Assembly (NCBI RefSeq): GCF_010183535.1 | Contig: NC_071331.1 | Span: 9,052,001-9,116,000 of the forward strand | Direction: 5' to 3' | Origin: Caenorhabditis remanei | Lineage: Eukaryota > Nematoda > Chromadorea > Rhabditida > Rhabditidae | DNA: 64,000 bases | Shown: positions 1 through 12,670 of the stretch, one piece after another | How positions within the stretch are numbered: position 1 is the stretch's first letter | Layout: every line of letters begins with the position of its first letter | Made by a program: the position numbers and the translations under genes | Notes under the pieces: generated by a model | The model's input: only the letters and a program-made list of their open reading frames with translations | Databases searched by the model: none | What the model was told of the DNA's origin: nothing

Positions 1-1890
1 TATCTATTTTAACACCTCCCATTTACTAGCGGCAGTTTCAAGATTATGTATGGATGAATTCGAATTTCATGTAATTTTACTTTTCATGTGTCTTCCTAGG
101 TGTAATACAAAAACTCGACGACAGTTACGAAAAAGTTTTCTCGTTTTCTAAATGTTCCTATCTGTCTAATCCCATATGACTCAAATTCTGCCTTTTCCAC
201 AAACAACCTTGCTTATTCACCAGTTTCCAAAAATCTCCTTCTGATATCTGGTGATTCTGAAACATTGATGTATTGTAAAATTGGGTTTCAAGGCATCCCA
301 ATTTTGAAAAGTCACAGTTTCAAGAAGTCCATATCAGCCTAAGACAGACTCTACTTTTCTCGAAATGTAGTCCAATTCGGCAGATATAATTAGTCCCTTA
401 TCATGCATACCAGGCTATTTATTTTCTTAATCATAACACGAGTCTTCCCTATTGGCTGTCTGTCATCAACCCTAAAAACTGTCCCGTTCAACCTCAGATG
501 ACAGTGTATTCTCACCAGTTACTGTGACCTTGAATATCCGCGTCACCATCTGTGTGTCGTTATTTAACCCTATAGGCGGAGTTCTGTTCACCGCTCACAC
601 GGCTCGTTGGTTTACCACAAATCGATCCCATTCTATCGCGTAGATGATTGGTATGTAGTTTCTACTAAACAGTTACAATCTTTTCCCTTATTATGGAATG
701 TATGACTATGCAGATCCTTTTCTTGTATTGGATAGATTTTCAATTTTGAATTAAAATTTGAAGCCTCGTTTGTCCAGTTTCAAAATATCTACTTTCGCGC
801 GACCCTTTCACCAGCGTCTCAGTTTTAAGATGCCCTCAAGTATCCCAAATTCCATGTCTTATAATTGTAACACTAAAGCGAATAATTTCAAGTTCTCTCA
901 ATTTCTAAATTTTCCTGTCTTTCTAATTTCATGTGACTCTAATTCAGCCTTGCCCACAAACAACCTTGACTCCAACCTTGTCAAAAGATTCGAATAACAG
1001 TTCTTCTTGTGAGTCGACAAGCTTCCAAAAAATCTCATTCTGATATCTGGTGGTTCCGAAACATTGATGTTTTGAAAAATTAGGTTTCAAGGCAACCCAA
1101 TTTTAAAAAGTCACAGTTTCAAGAAGTCCATGTCCGCCTAGGACAAGCTCAACTTTACTTGAAGTTTTTCTAATTTCAATTAGGAAAAACATTCTAATTC
1201 AAGTTCTCTCAATTTCTAAATATTCCAATCAGTCAAAGACTTACACTCAGCAGTTTTCAAAAAATTTCATTCTGATATCTGGTGGTTCCGAAACATTGTT
1301 GTTTAGAAAAATCGGGATTCAAATTGTACCTATTTCAAAATTTGACAGTTTCGAAACGTCTATGTCAGCCTAAGACACACTCTAGTTGTTAGTTTATTAC
1401 CCTCAAATTTTGAATCACATAATTAGTCCCTTACCTTGTACCAGCATTTTTCATCTTCTTTATCATAACACGAGTCTTCCCTATTGGCTGTCTGTCACCA
1501 ACCCAAGAAACTGACTGACCCTGTCTATCCTCAAATGACAGTGTATTCTCACTATATACTGTGAGCTGACCTTGAAAATAGAGCGGCACCGTGTCACCAT
1601 CTGTATCCCATAGGCGGAGATGTGTTCAACGCTCATAATACGCGTTGGTTTACCCCATTCTACCCCGCCGTTCATCGTCGTCACTGTTGTTTCTCACTCC
1701 CTCTTCCCCTTTGCAGAAAACCTTTAGTATTGTTGACGTGCATCATCTCAGTCGTTAGTTGTGTTCCGTACTACCCTCCGCCTCTTAGTCACACACATTA
1801 CCCCCTGTAATTTTTATCGATTTTTTGTGTTTCTCGAAAATCATTTCCGTCGTTTTTTCTTATTCATACAAATATTAGCCCTATTTTCAG
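1..1890. repeat. Degenerate direct repeats upstream of the acetyltransferase gene
   Basis: Three diverged copies of one segment lie head to tail, at about 185-640, 925-1170 and 1210-1700. Shared landmarks are GATATCTGGTG, CACAGTTTC, AAGTCCAT, CACGAGTCTTCCCTATTGG and TAGGCGGAG. The first and third copies also share the stretch ending in GTTGGTTTACC. No convincing coding exon was found. The duplication lies in what should be the promoter region of the next gene; whether it affects expression is not known. Confidence 0.7.
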
Positions 1891-1904
1891 CGATATCAAC
1901 CATA

Positions 1905-2881
1905 ATGAAGAACTCCACCCAAAACAACAAGACCGATTTGAAAAGAAGACAGAGCCGGCGTATGGCGGAGAAAGTTGAGAGCACGCAACAGCAAACACGG
2001 GCTGTGAACCCGTTTGGTACGTTCTTACGTTCTTGTAGAAGAAGAAAATTCTAAATTATATATTTTCAGCGATCCCGGTGACTGAGGAAATGAGGGAACT
2101 CGTCTGGTTCAAGTTGCCAGCATCGTTCGATATGCCACTGGAAAACCTCAATCCATGGGTCATGAAGGAGTTCAAAAAATGGGAGCGTCGACGCCCAGCG
2201 CCAGAAGAAGAGTCAGTAAAGATGGAGGCCGATGGATCAATGGATCAACCTGGCGTGTCTGCTGAAAAGGTGGCTGAAAAAGTGCTTGAAAAGGAGGATA
2301 TGGATATGAAGGAGGAGAAAGAAGTGAGAGTTGACCCCCCAGTCCGGCTTGAAGAAATTACTCAAGAAAATGTGAAGGTGAGTGGAAAATGTAATGATAT
2401 AGGTAAAGAAAAAAGAATTTCAGGAGCTCAAAAGCGTCATCGAGAGTACAATGACAAATCTATTTGAAGACGAGAGCTACGAAGGAGCGATCGCTCTCAA
2501 AGAGCACGGACGACTGGCTTTTTTGGATGGAGTCCCGGTCGGTTACGTAATGACGGAGCTATACGAAAATAGAAAGGTGCTGGTGACATCTATCGGAGTC
2601 CCATTTGCCCATAGGAAGTGTGGCGTCGGATCGGTCTTGATGAAACACGTGCAGAGCCTGTGCGAGCAACTCGGCCAGGTCAAAAAGCTCTCACTCTACA
2701 TTCAGGTAAGTACATATTATTTAGGATTCAGACCCCTCTAACATAAATGTTTCAGCCAACAAACGCAAGAGGCATCCGGTTCTTCGAAAGCCACGGGCTG
2801 AAGAGAAAGGAACTTCTCAGGAATTACTACTCCGGTGAGCCAAGGGAGGCGTGGCGGATGACCAGGAGAATCCGGAAGTAG
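1905..2881 (+). CDS. N-alpha-acetyltransferase 50-like GNAT protein
   Basis: Four exons, 1905-2016, 2070-2377, 2424-2705 and 2756-2881, join in frame with GT/AG introns to give 275 residues. A TTTTCAG acceptor ends at 1890, only 14 nt before the ATG, as expected for trans-splicing, so this start is preferred. The first ~150 residues are charged, low complexity and unlike the usual ~170-aa NAA50, so this is an N-terminally extended form. The GNAT fold follows. The acetyl-CoA pyrophosphate loop reads HRKCGVGSVLMKH (about residues 203-215), and the C-terminal ATDFYE-like stretch reads NARGIRFFESHGL, followed by NYY as in NAA50. The family transfers acetyl groups to protein N-termini, usually Met-hydrophobic ends, on the ribosome with NAA10/NAA15. 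Family assignment is from motifs recalled, not from a search; another GNAT is possible. Confidence 0.8.
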
Positions 2882-3507
2882 AGTCCCACCACCCAGTTGA
2901 TTGTCACACCCCGATGCCCATAATTTGAAGTATAACTTCAATAATTACAGTAATTATTTGCCACCGATTAATCAATATTTTGTTTTAATTTTTGTTCTGT
3001 TAAATATGAATTCAGTTTTTCTTTAACCTGTAGATTCAGTTATCTTAGGTCACATTATCCCGGCATCAAGCAAAATCTGTTTACAGATTCAGAATCGGCT
3101 TGAAATTTAGACTCCCGCACTCCCGGACACACCGACAGACAGCTATGATCCTTGTTTTTTTGTGAGACACTATTTGTTTCCCCTTGGTTTGTGCCCCCCC
3201 CCCCCCCCCTCTCTTTCGCTGTCCACCAGGTGGGTTCAAGCGAACTGGCCGACACACACACACATTCCTAGGACCGCATCGCGACGCGGTTGTGACGCGG
3301 TTAGCATTCTACAGTATGCCACATTTCGCTTCGAGACCCACCGATGCGGTCGTTGGCTCCCCCAGTTACGCAATGACAAAAATAATTTATCGATCTGGGT
3401 TAGAACTAAACAAACTGGACAAATAGCTCACAGGAAATCTCACAAGAAAAAAATACCAAAAAATACAAAGACCCGATGGCACATTAAATTAATTAAGTTT
3501 TTCTTTC
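2882..3507. other. Intergenic, with a poly-C tract
   Basis: Short space between convergent genes. It holds an uninterrupted C run near 3188-3207 followed by a CT-rich stretch, and a short CA tract near 3255. Open frames on both strands here are low-complexity translations of these tracts. Nothing else recognised. Confidence 0.5.
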
Positions 3508-6500
3508 CTATTCCTCGATTCTGTGGAACTCGACCATTTCCGTTTCTGGCTCCCTCGCCATCAAGTTGTTGTCCTCGCCGCTTTTTTTGTCCTCCAATGG
3601 CTCATTTTTCATCGACACCGCGATTTTGATGAGTGCGACCGCCACAATAATCGCAAGAATAGTGATCAGCGCCTTGATATATCCCCAAACTTCATTCGGA
3701 GTTTGATAGGCAAGGAGTTCGAAAGCGATGGCACCATCGAGAGGGGCAGTGGGAGCAGAGATGGAGACTTCCAGACTGAAATTGAGTAAAAAAATTAATC
3801 TCATCCACGTTTTTTGTTAGAACTCCTTACGTGTACTCATAAGGATCCTGGTGACAATACAAGGTGCTGAGACGGTACAGATGGTCGAGAAGCTCCCCAC
3901 GAATTAGGAAAGGGCGGCCTCCCACAAAATCGAAGGTGCTCGGCTGGACACCACATTTTCCGAAACCGACGAGAATCGGGTCGACATCGGTGTAGTTGTA
4001 GATGGCGACGAGGGTGGTGGTGTTACGTTGGAACATGGCTGAAAAATATGACTTGTTGTGGTGAAATTTCTGTTTAAAAAACAAAAAAAATGGTTTAGAA
4101 CGGTTTTCTGAAAAAATTATTGATGATTCTGACCTACTGGAATTGATTAAGACGTTTCGAAACAGAGATGTTTTCACAATATTTCGGTTTAAAAATGTTT
4201 AGTTTTGAAATGTCTCGGGTTCAAAAATAGTCATCTCCGTATTTTGATAATTCTGGAAATAATTCCGCACTCCAGATATTTGGTTAACGTTTTTTCACTA
4301 AATTTTCGAAACTTCAGAAGTTGATGAAACTAAATATTTCCAATTTTACACCTAAAATTTTAAAGTTGATAAGACATACTGTAGAAATATTTTCAATCAA
4401 AGTATTAAAGATTCTAAAACTTCCGGTATATTAAAGACGTCTCGAAACAGAGAAGTTTTGAAACTCAAATGTTTTAAATTCAGACATCCATGAACCAAGA
4501 TAAGACTTTAACAAAAAATATTTCGGTTTCAAAATGTTTAGTTTTAAAACGACCCAAAGTCAAAAATAATAATCTCCTTTATACGAAACTTTTTTATGGA
4601 ACTTTATGAAAGTATTAAAGATTCTAACTTTTCTAAAATTCATACAACGTCTTTCAAAAAAAAATTTCGAAACTTCAGGAATTGAGGAAACCGAATGTTT
4701 TCCTTTTTACACCCAAATGATTTCACACCCAAATGAATAGTGAACTTTTGATTTAATCAAAAACAAAAAAACTATTTTTCATAGTCTACTCTTGAAAGTA
4801 TTGGAGATTTTAAAACGTCCGGAATTGATAAAAACATTTCGAAACCGAGATGTTTTGAAACTCCAAGGTAAGTCAAAATGTTTTCTTTTACATTTCGGTT
4901 TCAAAATGTTTAGTTTTGAAATGTCTCGGGGTCAAATATAGTCATCTCCGTATTTTGATAATTCGGGAAACAATTACACACTATCTATTTTATACATACA
5001 GTACCGCTCAATAGGATATGAAGTTTTGGTTTTTTGGCCCTAACTTTTTTCAAATTGGTCGGATTGACCTGAAACTTTGGGAAAACATTTATTGCAGAGT
5101 TTTCCTTATATTTAATCAATATTCTAGGTTAAAAATCATTTTTTACAAGTTTTTTGTGAAATTTTCGAAAATCACGAAAATTCGAAAAATAGCATATTTT
5201 TATTTCCATGACCGGTGTATCAAAAATAGAGTGTGTAATAAGTGTTTATGCTTAATGTTTAATAGAAAACGACTTGATTCTCATTTTTTGACCACTGGAC
5301 CACTACTCTTGACTTATTACCCGTGTCTCCCGGGCTGTCAAAGTTTGGCAGTACTAATACATTGAGTTTTATACTTCAAACATCTGTAAAACTTGTATTT
5401 TTGTAGAAAACAGTATCGAAGTTTGCAAAGCTATAGAGTAAAACGTGGAAAACATGAATTTAACACTTTTATCTTGATAGAACTCCTAAATTAATTTTTG
5501 GGGACCTCTAATTGTCAAATACTGCATATCTGGTTTCGATGCCAGACTCTTTCCGAAGCGAAATTTTACATTTATTCGGCACTTTTAGTTTTACAACTTA
5601 TGGAACTTGTTATTTGAAACATTGTCAATATTCTGAACCTAGTTTCAATACACACGTTTGCATTAATAAGATGGATCACTCCATGTTGTCTTACTCTCAC
5701 TTGTTCGAAAATGTCGAAATTTTACATTTTTGGTTTTACTCAAAAATCATATCGTATTGATGCTGTTTTTGATCGTTCACGTTAGAAAAGGGCCCAAATA
5801 AGATTAAAAACAGTAGAAATGACCTCTTTCACACTGTCTCATGTAGTCATAAGACGACCAAAAAATGCTATCAGAACATGATCATGATGAAGTTCCTTTT
5901 CAAAGAAACAGTACTATAAAAACTCAATTATTTATCGAAACTTGGCTTAAAATATTGACAATGTTTCAAATAACAAGTTCCATAAGTTGTAAAACTAAAA
6001 GTGCCGAATAAATGTAAAATTTCGCTTCGGAAAGAGTCTGGCATCGAAACCAGATATGCAGCATTTGACAATTGGAGGTCCCCAAAAATTAATTTAGGAG
6101 TTCTATCAAGATAAAAGTGTTAAATTCATGTTTTCCACGTTTGACTCTATAGCTTTGCAAACTTCGATACTGTTTTCTACAAAAATACAAGTTTTACAGA
6201 TGTTTGAAGTATAAAACTCAATGTATTAGTACTGCCAAACTTTGACAGCCCGGGAGACACGGGTAATAAGTCAAGAGTAGTGGTCCAGTGGTCAAAAAAT
6301 GAGAATCAAGTCGTTTTCTATTAAAAATTAAACATAAACACTTATTACACACTCTATTTTTAATACACCGGTCATGGAAATAAAAATATGCTATTTTTCG
6401 AATTTTCGTGATTTTCTAAAATTTCACAAAAAACTTGTAAAAAATGATTTTTAACCTAGAATATTGATTAAATATAAGGAAAACTCTGCAATAAATGTTT

Positions 6501-7573
6501 TCCCAAAGTTTCAGGTCAATCCGACCAATTTGAAAAAAGTTAGGGCCAAAAAACCAAAACTTCATATCCTATTGAGCGGTACTGTATAACGTTTTTTTCA
6601 AAAAAAAAATCGAAACTTCAGAAACCGAATATTTTTTTCTCAAGGTTCTCAAGGTTGATAAGTCAAGACTTATTGTAGTGTAATTTTGATTTGAAAAACA
6701 ACAAAAAAATGTTTAAAACGTTTGTCTGATATTATTAAAGATTCTAAAATTTGGTAGTGATCAACACATTTCGAAACCGAGACGTTTTAAAACTCCGAGA
6801 TAAATCAAAAAAAAGTTTAGTTTTGAAATGTCCCGGGGTCAAAAATTGTAAATCAAAAAATTTCGCAGGAACTTTTTTTTAGTTTCGAAACTTCAGAACT
6901 TGACGAAACTGAATATTTTCAATTTTACATCTAAAATTTCAAAGCTGAAAAATTACCATTCTTGATCAACGTTCCCATCGAGAAGGTTTGAACAACTTGT
7001 CCATGACCTCCAATCGGGACAATTGATGGCTGAAGTTCTTTAAGATGAGAAGGAGCGAAGACAACTTCAGAGAATTCGACGAATCCAGATGTGTTTTTGG
7101 AGCCGAAATGCATTTCGAGAGTGAGTCTGGAACAGATCCAAGAAATGAAATACAGGAGGCTACCTGAAAAGGGACTCACTCAGAATATCCGTGCAAACAT
7201 TTCTCCGTGGAGTCCTTGACGAAATATTGAAGCCATGGAACACCGAAGAAGAGGGTTACGGTTTGGAAGGGACGGTCTTTGGTCAGAATCATATCCATAC
7301 ACTTGTTGAGGGAGAATGTGATGGGTTCGGTTGTGTTGACTTCGAATTTTATGAGCGCGTTCGCTTCGAGGGCTGAAATTATCACATCAGAGAAAATTAA
7401 GACCGGATTATTTATTTACCATATCCAGCCATTTCAGCGAGATCCAGCTCCCATTGAAGGCTGTCTGTCTCATTAGTGAGTTCCAGTTTTAGAGATTTGA
7501 CGCGGTTCATTGAGGAGGACGAGGAGATCAGTGGGATGATGAGAAAGATCAATATGAAGGTGTTGAGTGTCAT
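3508..7573 (-). CDS. Nematode type I membrane protein, paralogue A
   Basis: Five exons on the minus strand, 7573-7420, 7372-7180, 7126-6957, 4038-3831 and 3775-3508, join in frame to 330 residues. The N-terminus (MTLNTFILIFLIIPLIS) is a clear signal peptide. A single membrane helix lies near residues 274-296, followed by a ~34-residue acidic tail. The ectodomain has a conserved FGKCGV motif and RGELLDHLYRL followed by LYC. Every exon boundary and intron phase matches the gene at 39730-40988, so the two are paralogues. The third intron is 2.9 kb here against 43 bp in the paralogue, because it holds a giant palindromic transposon and duplicated sequence. The family is not recognised and no function is claimed; a secreted-facing membrane anchor is the topology inferred. 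Confidence 0.75.
4130..4996. repeat. Internally repetitive intron sequence
   Basis: A block containing GTTTAGTTTTGAAATGTCTC and CATCTCCGTATTTTGATAAT occurs at about 4195-4255 and again at about 4905-4975. A weaker relative is near 4530 and another resumes after the palindrome near 6810. These are diverged direct repeats inside intron 3 of the membrane-protein gene. No coding potential seen. Confidence 0.6.
4999..6584. mobile_element. Giant palindromic Tc1/mariner-type fold-back element in an intron
   Basis: The element begins CAGTACCGCTCAATAGGAT and ends with its reverse complement. The arms (about 4999-5650 and 5937-6584) are almost identical for roughly 650 bp each, around a unique centre of ~285 bp. 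It is flanked by TA on both sides (4997-4998 and 6585-6586), the target duplication of Tc1/mariner elements. No transposase frame is present; open frames in the arms are translations of repeat sequence, mirrored on the other arm. It lies in intron 3 of the membrane-protein gene, so that transcript would carry a very long hairpin. Confidence 0.85.
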
Positions 7574-10030
7574 GGTGGTCGACCAAGTTGAAGATGGATA
7601 TCTGTAGAGAATAAAATGATTGGAATATAAACAGCGGGAACTTAAAAAAGTTGGTGTAACACTAAAGAATATGAAAAAGTGTATGAATGATGACCAGGCT
7701 TGGTCGGAGAAAAATTTTCGGAGAATCGGAGAATCGAAATTTTCTCCGAAAAAAAAAGTCGGAGAATCGGATATCCGACTTTTTCTCCGAAAAAAAAAGT
7801 CGGAGATTCGGATATCCGAAATTTTCTCCGACTTTTTTTCTCGGAGAATCGGAGAATTTCGGATAATTTCGGAGAATCCAAAAATGTTCCCAAAAATGCT
7901 TCTAAAACGGATTTTCTGTTGCGTTTTTCAGAATTCACCTTTCTAAAACATGTTTTTTCAAGATTAAAAGCGTTTACCAGTAGAAATATCACCAAAACAG
8001 GGTTTTGAGCGTCGTCGTCTCCGGTATTCTCCGAAATTCTCCGACTTTATTTTCGGAGAATCGGAGAATTTCGGAGAATTTCTCCGAAATGAAAAGTCGG
8101 AGAATTATCCGACGGATAATTTCTCCGAGAAAAAAAGTCGGAGAATTATCCGACGGATAATTTCTCCGAAAAAAAAAGTCGGAGAATTATCCGTCGGAGA
8201 AATTCTCCGAAAAAAGTCGGAGAATCGGAGAATCGGATTATCCGATTCTCCGACTCCGACCAAGCCTGATGATGACTAACCAGAAAGATTAATAGAGTCA
8301 ATGAAATAAAAGAAAAATAGGTAGACTGAGTGAAACAGGAAAAAGGAACAAGCTAACTGAACGAAAATTGGGGGGCGGAGTTAATCACGAATATTGGAAA
8401 ATCATTCAAGGTTAAGGTCTAGAGAAAAATAAGAGGAGTCGGAATAGCCGTAATATTTTTGAATTTTTAAAAAAAAATACTGGTTCTAATTAAAGAGAAA
8501 TATGATAATTTGTTCATTACAAGTATTATAGTAAAAGCATTAAGACCAAGTTGATGATGGATTTTAAAAAATAAAATAATAAATTTAAGAAATATGAGCA
8601 GCGGAAACTTTAAAAAAATGTTGATGTAACAGTAAAGAAGATGAAAAAAAAGTGTATGAATGATGACTAACCAGAAAGAGGGATAACGTTAACAAAATAA
8701 AATAGAAATGAGAAAAGTAAAAAAGAGAAACGGAAAACGGGAAAAGCAAACTAAACTAAAATTTCTGGAATATGGGCGGAGTTTCAAACCAAGACGAGCC
8801 TTTTTCCAAGTATTAAAGCTAGTGAAATTTAAGACAAGTGGGGGAACAGATGTTTTTTTTTCAATTCTAGTGTTGTATACTGTTTCTATATAAAATATGA
8901 TTAGGAGCCAAATATGCAGTGGAATTTCCAGATTTTCAAATAAAGACAAAAAAAGTGTGTGAATGATGATTAACCAGAAGGAGGGATAATGTTAGATAGG
9001 AATAGAATGCAATAAAAGAAACAAAAAAAGAAAAAAAATAGAATGACTGAAACGGGCGAAAGGAAGAAGCAAACTGAACGGAAATTTCAGCAAAACGGGC
9101 AGGTTTAAAACCAAAGGACAGAAACTATCCAAGTATTTAAACCAGTGAAATTTAAGACAAGTGGGTGGAACAGATTTTTTTTCAATTCTAGTGTTGTATA
9201 CTGTTTCTAATCAAATGTATGATTAGGAGCCAGTATTTCAGAGCAGTAGAGCAAAAACAAACGGACGGACTCCATATAGTAATTTGTTCATTACATGTAG
9301 TAAAAATGAGAACTTCCAGATTTCCAACGACTCCTTGTAAAAATGCAAAAAACACCGATTCCAACTCAAAACTTTAAATGAGTCACAGGCTTTACTTGCG
9401 TTTCCGAGAATGTCTTAGAAGAATATAAAAAAAGTTTCAGTGGATTTTAGACAAGTGTGTGTAAGGTATTTTTTTCAATTCTAGAGTCGTATACTGTTTC
9501 TAAATAAAAATTGATTAGGAGCCTAATATGCAGTGGAATTTCCAGATTTTCAAACGACTCATTGTAAAAAAATGCAAGAGAGACCGATTCTGACTCAAAA
9601 TATCAAAATATCAAAGCCACAGGTTTTAGTGTTGAGTTTCATGGTGGTTAGCCACGTTCAAGATAAATACCTTAAATGATTAAAAAAGGATTACATCAAA
9701 TATATGAGCAGCGGGAACTTTAAAAATGTTGATGTAACAGTACAAAATATGAAAAAAAAAGTGTATGAATGATGACTAACCAGAAAGAGGGATACTGTTG
9801 ACAAAATACGAACAAAATGAGAAAAGTAAAACAGAGAAACAGAATTAGTGAAACGGGCGAAAGGAAGAAGCAGACTGAACGAAATATTCTGTAAAAGAGG
9901 CGGAGTTAAACCCGAATATTGGAAAACCATTGGTTAAAGACTCGAGAAAAATAAGAGGAGTGGGTGGAACAGCTTTTTTTTTTAAATCTGGTGATGTATA
10001 CTGTTTTTAAATAAATGTATGATCTACAAG
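7574..10030. repeat. Four-fold duplicated 5' flank of paralogue A
   Basis: The sequence just upstream of the gene starting at 7573 recurs at about 8545-8960, 8955-9560 and 9630-10030. Marker strings are GAATGATGACTAACCAGAAAG, AGCAGCGGGAACTT (or a variant) and TTCTAGTGTTGTATACTGTT. The last copy begins with TGTTGAG..TCATGGTGGT, matching the start-codon region of the gene (7560-7580), so the duplicated unit included the first few codons. Diverged copies; no full gene in any. Confidence 0.65.
7687..8276. mobile_element. hAT-like fold-back element built from CGGAGAAT words
   Basis: The element at 7695-8268 has termini CAGGCTTGGTCGGAG and the reverse complement, flanked by an exact 8-bp duplication ATGATGAC (7687-7694 and 8269-8276). 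Two empty copies of the insertion site exist in this window (near 8655-8675 and 9768-9788), where ATGATGAC occurs once. The interior is mostly iterations of TCGGAGAAT and its complement, making it a strong hairpin with no coding frame. The 8-bp duplication and CAG..CTG ends point to the hAT superfamily. Confidence 0.9.
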
Positions 10031-10997
10031 TAGTAAAAACGGGAGTTTCAATTTTTTCAAACTACTCCCAGTAAAAGTGCAAGAGAGACCGATTCTGACT
10101 CAAAATTTTACATGAGTCATAGGCTTTATCTGTGTTTTCGAGAATGTTCTAGAAAACTAGAAAATGGTTTTAGCGGATTTTAATTTGCATGTTTGGATCA
10201 ATCTCTAAATTAACGTGACATTGATAACAACGATTCATTAATTGAAAAACTGCGTAAATAATCTTTTTCTGGAACGCTTTTTTTTTTTCATTTTCACAAT
10301 TTTCACCCGTTAGACGCACTTGTTGGCTACACGTGGGGCGATTAATGTAACGTTGATAACGTTAAATTCATCCCACAAATGGAGACGTTGTAAAAAATGA
10401 AACGCGGAAAGGTGGAGTGAAAAGGCTACCGAACGCATGAATCAATTGAAGTTTTGTGTTAGATAGCAAGTAAACAACGCCAATGAATCAGTAGATTTTT
10501 GATTTGCACAGTGGAAAAATGTTAACCACAAAAAAGATAGTGAATAGTATAGATTTATCGTGTCAAATAGAATGGGGAGGGGAATGCACGAGATGAGTAA
10601 GAGCCGTGAAAGTAACGGAGAGATGAAGAAAACAGTGGATCGTAGCAGACAAGCGAGCAGCTGGAAAAAGTTTCATTGAAACGGTAAAAAATGAGTAAAA
10701 AATGAGACAATTAGGAGGAATAGATTGTTCTAGTTGTATATTGTTTTTTATTACAGAGTAATTGCGAGCCAATATATTGTGAGCAATTTGTGAATCGAAA
10801 CGATGTTGTACATTACAATAGTAAAAACGGAAATTTCCAGATTCTCAAACCACTTCAGGTAAAATGCAATATTTTCAATTTCAATTGTGTCAGTTTCAGA
10901 AGAAAGACCGTTTTCCAAGCAAAATTGAACGGACTCACACCCTTGGCTACGGTTTCAATGAGGCGGTTGAGAAATAATATGTATGTGGAATAGTGAA
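10031..10997. other. Intergenic, no gene seen
   Basis: AT-rich sequence with a poly-T run near 10278. It carries relatives of the surrounding repeat family, such as GTAGTAAAAACGG followed by a TTTCCAGAT-type string. No conserved frame was found on either strand. Confidence 0.4.
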
Positions 10998-12105
10998 ATG
11001 CGGAATCAATATATTATTATCAGAATTTGGTGAGCAGATAACAAGTAAACAACACAAATGAAACAGAAGATTTTTACAGTGGAAAGACTATGAAATGTGG
11101 AAAAACAGATAGCGGAGAATAGAGTTATGATGACAAACATAATTTGGAGGGAGATGGATGCGATGAATGGAGTGGTGTGAAACGAACGGAGAGATGGAAA
11201 AGTAAAGAGGAGAGATGAATGCACTGTAATTAACTGGAAAGCCCAATGATGACATTATCAATCCTTAACATAAAGGAGACTTGGCGAAACTGATAAGTTT
11301 TCTGTCACAGATGAACATTTTTCTGTTTCAAATTGGCCGTAGATCTTTATATTCTTGCACGGTTATGTTAATGAATCTTTTATGTTTGATAAATATAATG
11401 GGGAGGGGGAGCTGAACTCATAGTGACAATGGTGCACGTGGGTGTTAGAAGAACATCGGATAACGATTCTAATTACCAGCTGGTTAACATGAAACCTCAG
11501 AAGAGATAGTGAGTATCACTTTCGTATGCAGTACATAACAAATAAACAATATGAATGAATCAGAAGATTTTGGAAATTTTTGGTGAAATGAAGATGGAAG
11601 AAAAGATAGTGGAGAGCGGAGAGTTATGATGACAAATGGAAAGGGGAGTTGCATGTATGCAATGAATAGAGTGGTGTGAAACGAACGGAGAAATGAGAAA
11701 GAGGAGAGGGGAGCTGGATACACGGCGACGGTAATGCACGTGGATGTGAGAAAAGGTAAAATGAGATAGCTATTCGAACTATCATAGATTTTGTCTTTAA
11801 CAATACATAGGAATAGGAAGATCATTGAAAAAAGTTTGTGTAACAGTAAAACAAAGGAAAATTTGTATAAATGGTGACTAACCAAGGGAAAATGTTGGAT
11901 GGGAGTATAAAAAATAAGTGAAGTGAGAAGTACCATAGAATCTGGAGGAATTTAAGATGAGTTTAAGGTTATACACAGGCTTGCAAAATTTCGGCCCGGC
12001 CCGTTGCATGTATGGTAAAAAATGCAACTTGCGAGTTGTGCTGTTTTCTACTGTATCAATGAAATATCGGGACAATACCGAGTTTGATTCAAACAGTTAA
12101 TTAAT
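10998..12105. repeat. Segmental duplication, copy 1
   Basis: Near-identical to 19716-20570. Shared strings include CGGAATCAATATATTATTA, GCACGTGGGTGT, CGGATAACGATTCTAATTAC, CGTATGCAGTACATAACAAA and AATCTGGAGGAATTTAAGATG. This copy has about 250 bp (about 11150-11400) that the second lacks. It also holds a short piece related to the GGCCCGGCCCGTTGCA end of the fold-back element at 63473. The two copies bracket the retrotransposon relic but are not LTRs: they are collinear with host repeats and lack LTR ends. Confidence 0.8.
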
Positions 12106-12670
12106 GAATTAAGGAAAAAGTTAACTGCGACCAAGCGACGCTAATCTTATTTTTAGATATGAAATCTGCTTTCATAACAAAATGTTCCAAAAATCTAGAG
12201 TAATTTAGATCTTTCAAACAGACATCGCAAATTGTTCATTACTGAAGTTGCTGGAATTATCGACAAACAGACATACAGAAAAACTTGTTGTGTATTATTC
12301 GTTATTGCGTAAATCAATAAAATTGCCTCAATCAGTCACATTTTTTGTGCGAAGAGCGATTTTTCAAACCAAATTTTCATAAAAAGAGCAAATCCCGTCA
12401 TCGGAATGCTCAAAATCTCTCATTCTTGAGTCTCCGTAAATTGACACCTAATTAATGGTTAAATCGGACTACGGTACGCAGTGCGCGTGTCATTGTACGC
12501 AATGCGCGTGTCAATGAGTACCATGATACACATGAGCTTACGCGCAACCGAAATTAAATAATTTCGCGCTCGGCCTAAAATATTTTTTGTTTCCGTCATG
12601 TCGTTAACTTTTCGTGAGATTTCTTGAAAAATGACAAATATAAAATAATTCTGAATTAATTTCAGCAAAA
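12106..12670. other. AT-rich upstream region
   Basis: Contains a short direct repeat of GTACGCA..TGCGCGTGTCA near 12474-12515. It ends in AATTTCAG just before the start codon of the next gene. No gene seen. Confidence 0.4.

Noticed and set aside
3162..3629. 155-residue plus-strand frame over the poly-C tract
   Set aside because: Low-complexity translation; its 3' part is antisense to the last exon of the minus-strand membrane-protein gene.
5018..5760. Plus-strand frames of 115 and 82 residues
   Set aside because: They lie in the left arm and centre of the palindromic element, have no domain and are interrupted by mutations when compared with the other arm.
7620..8008. Several frames of about 100 residues on both strands
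   Set aside because: They are translations of iterated CGGAGAAT words inside the hAT-like fold-back element.
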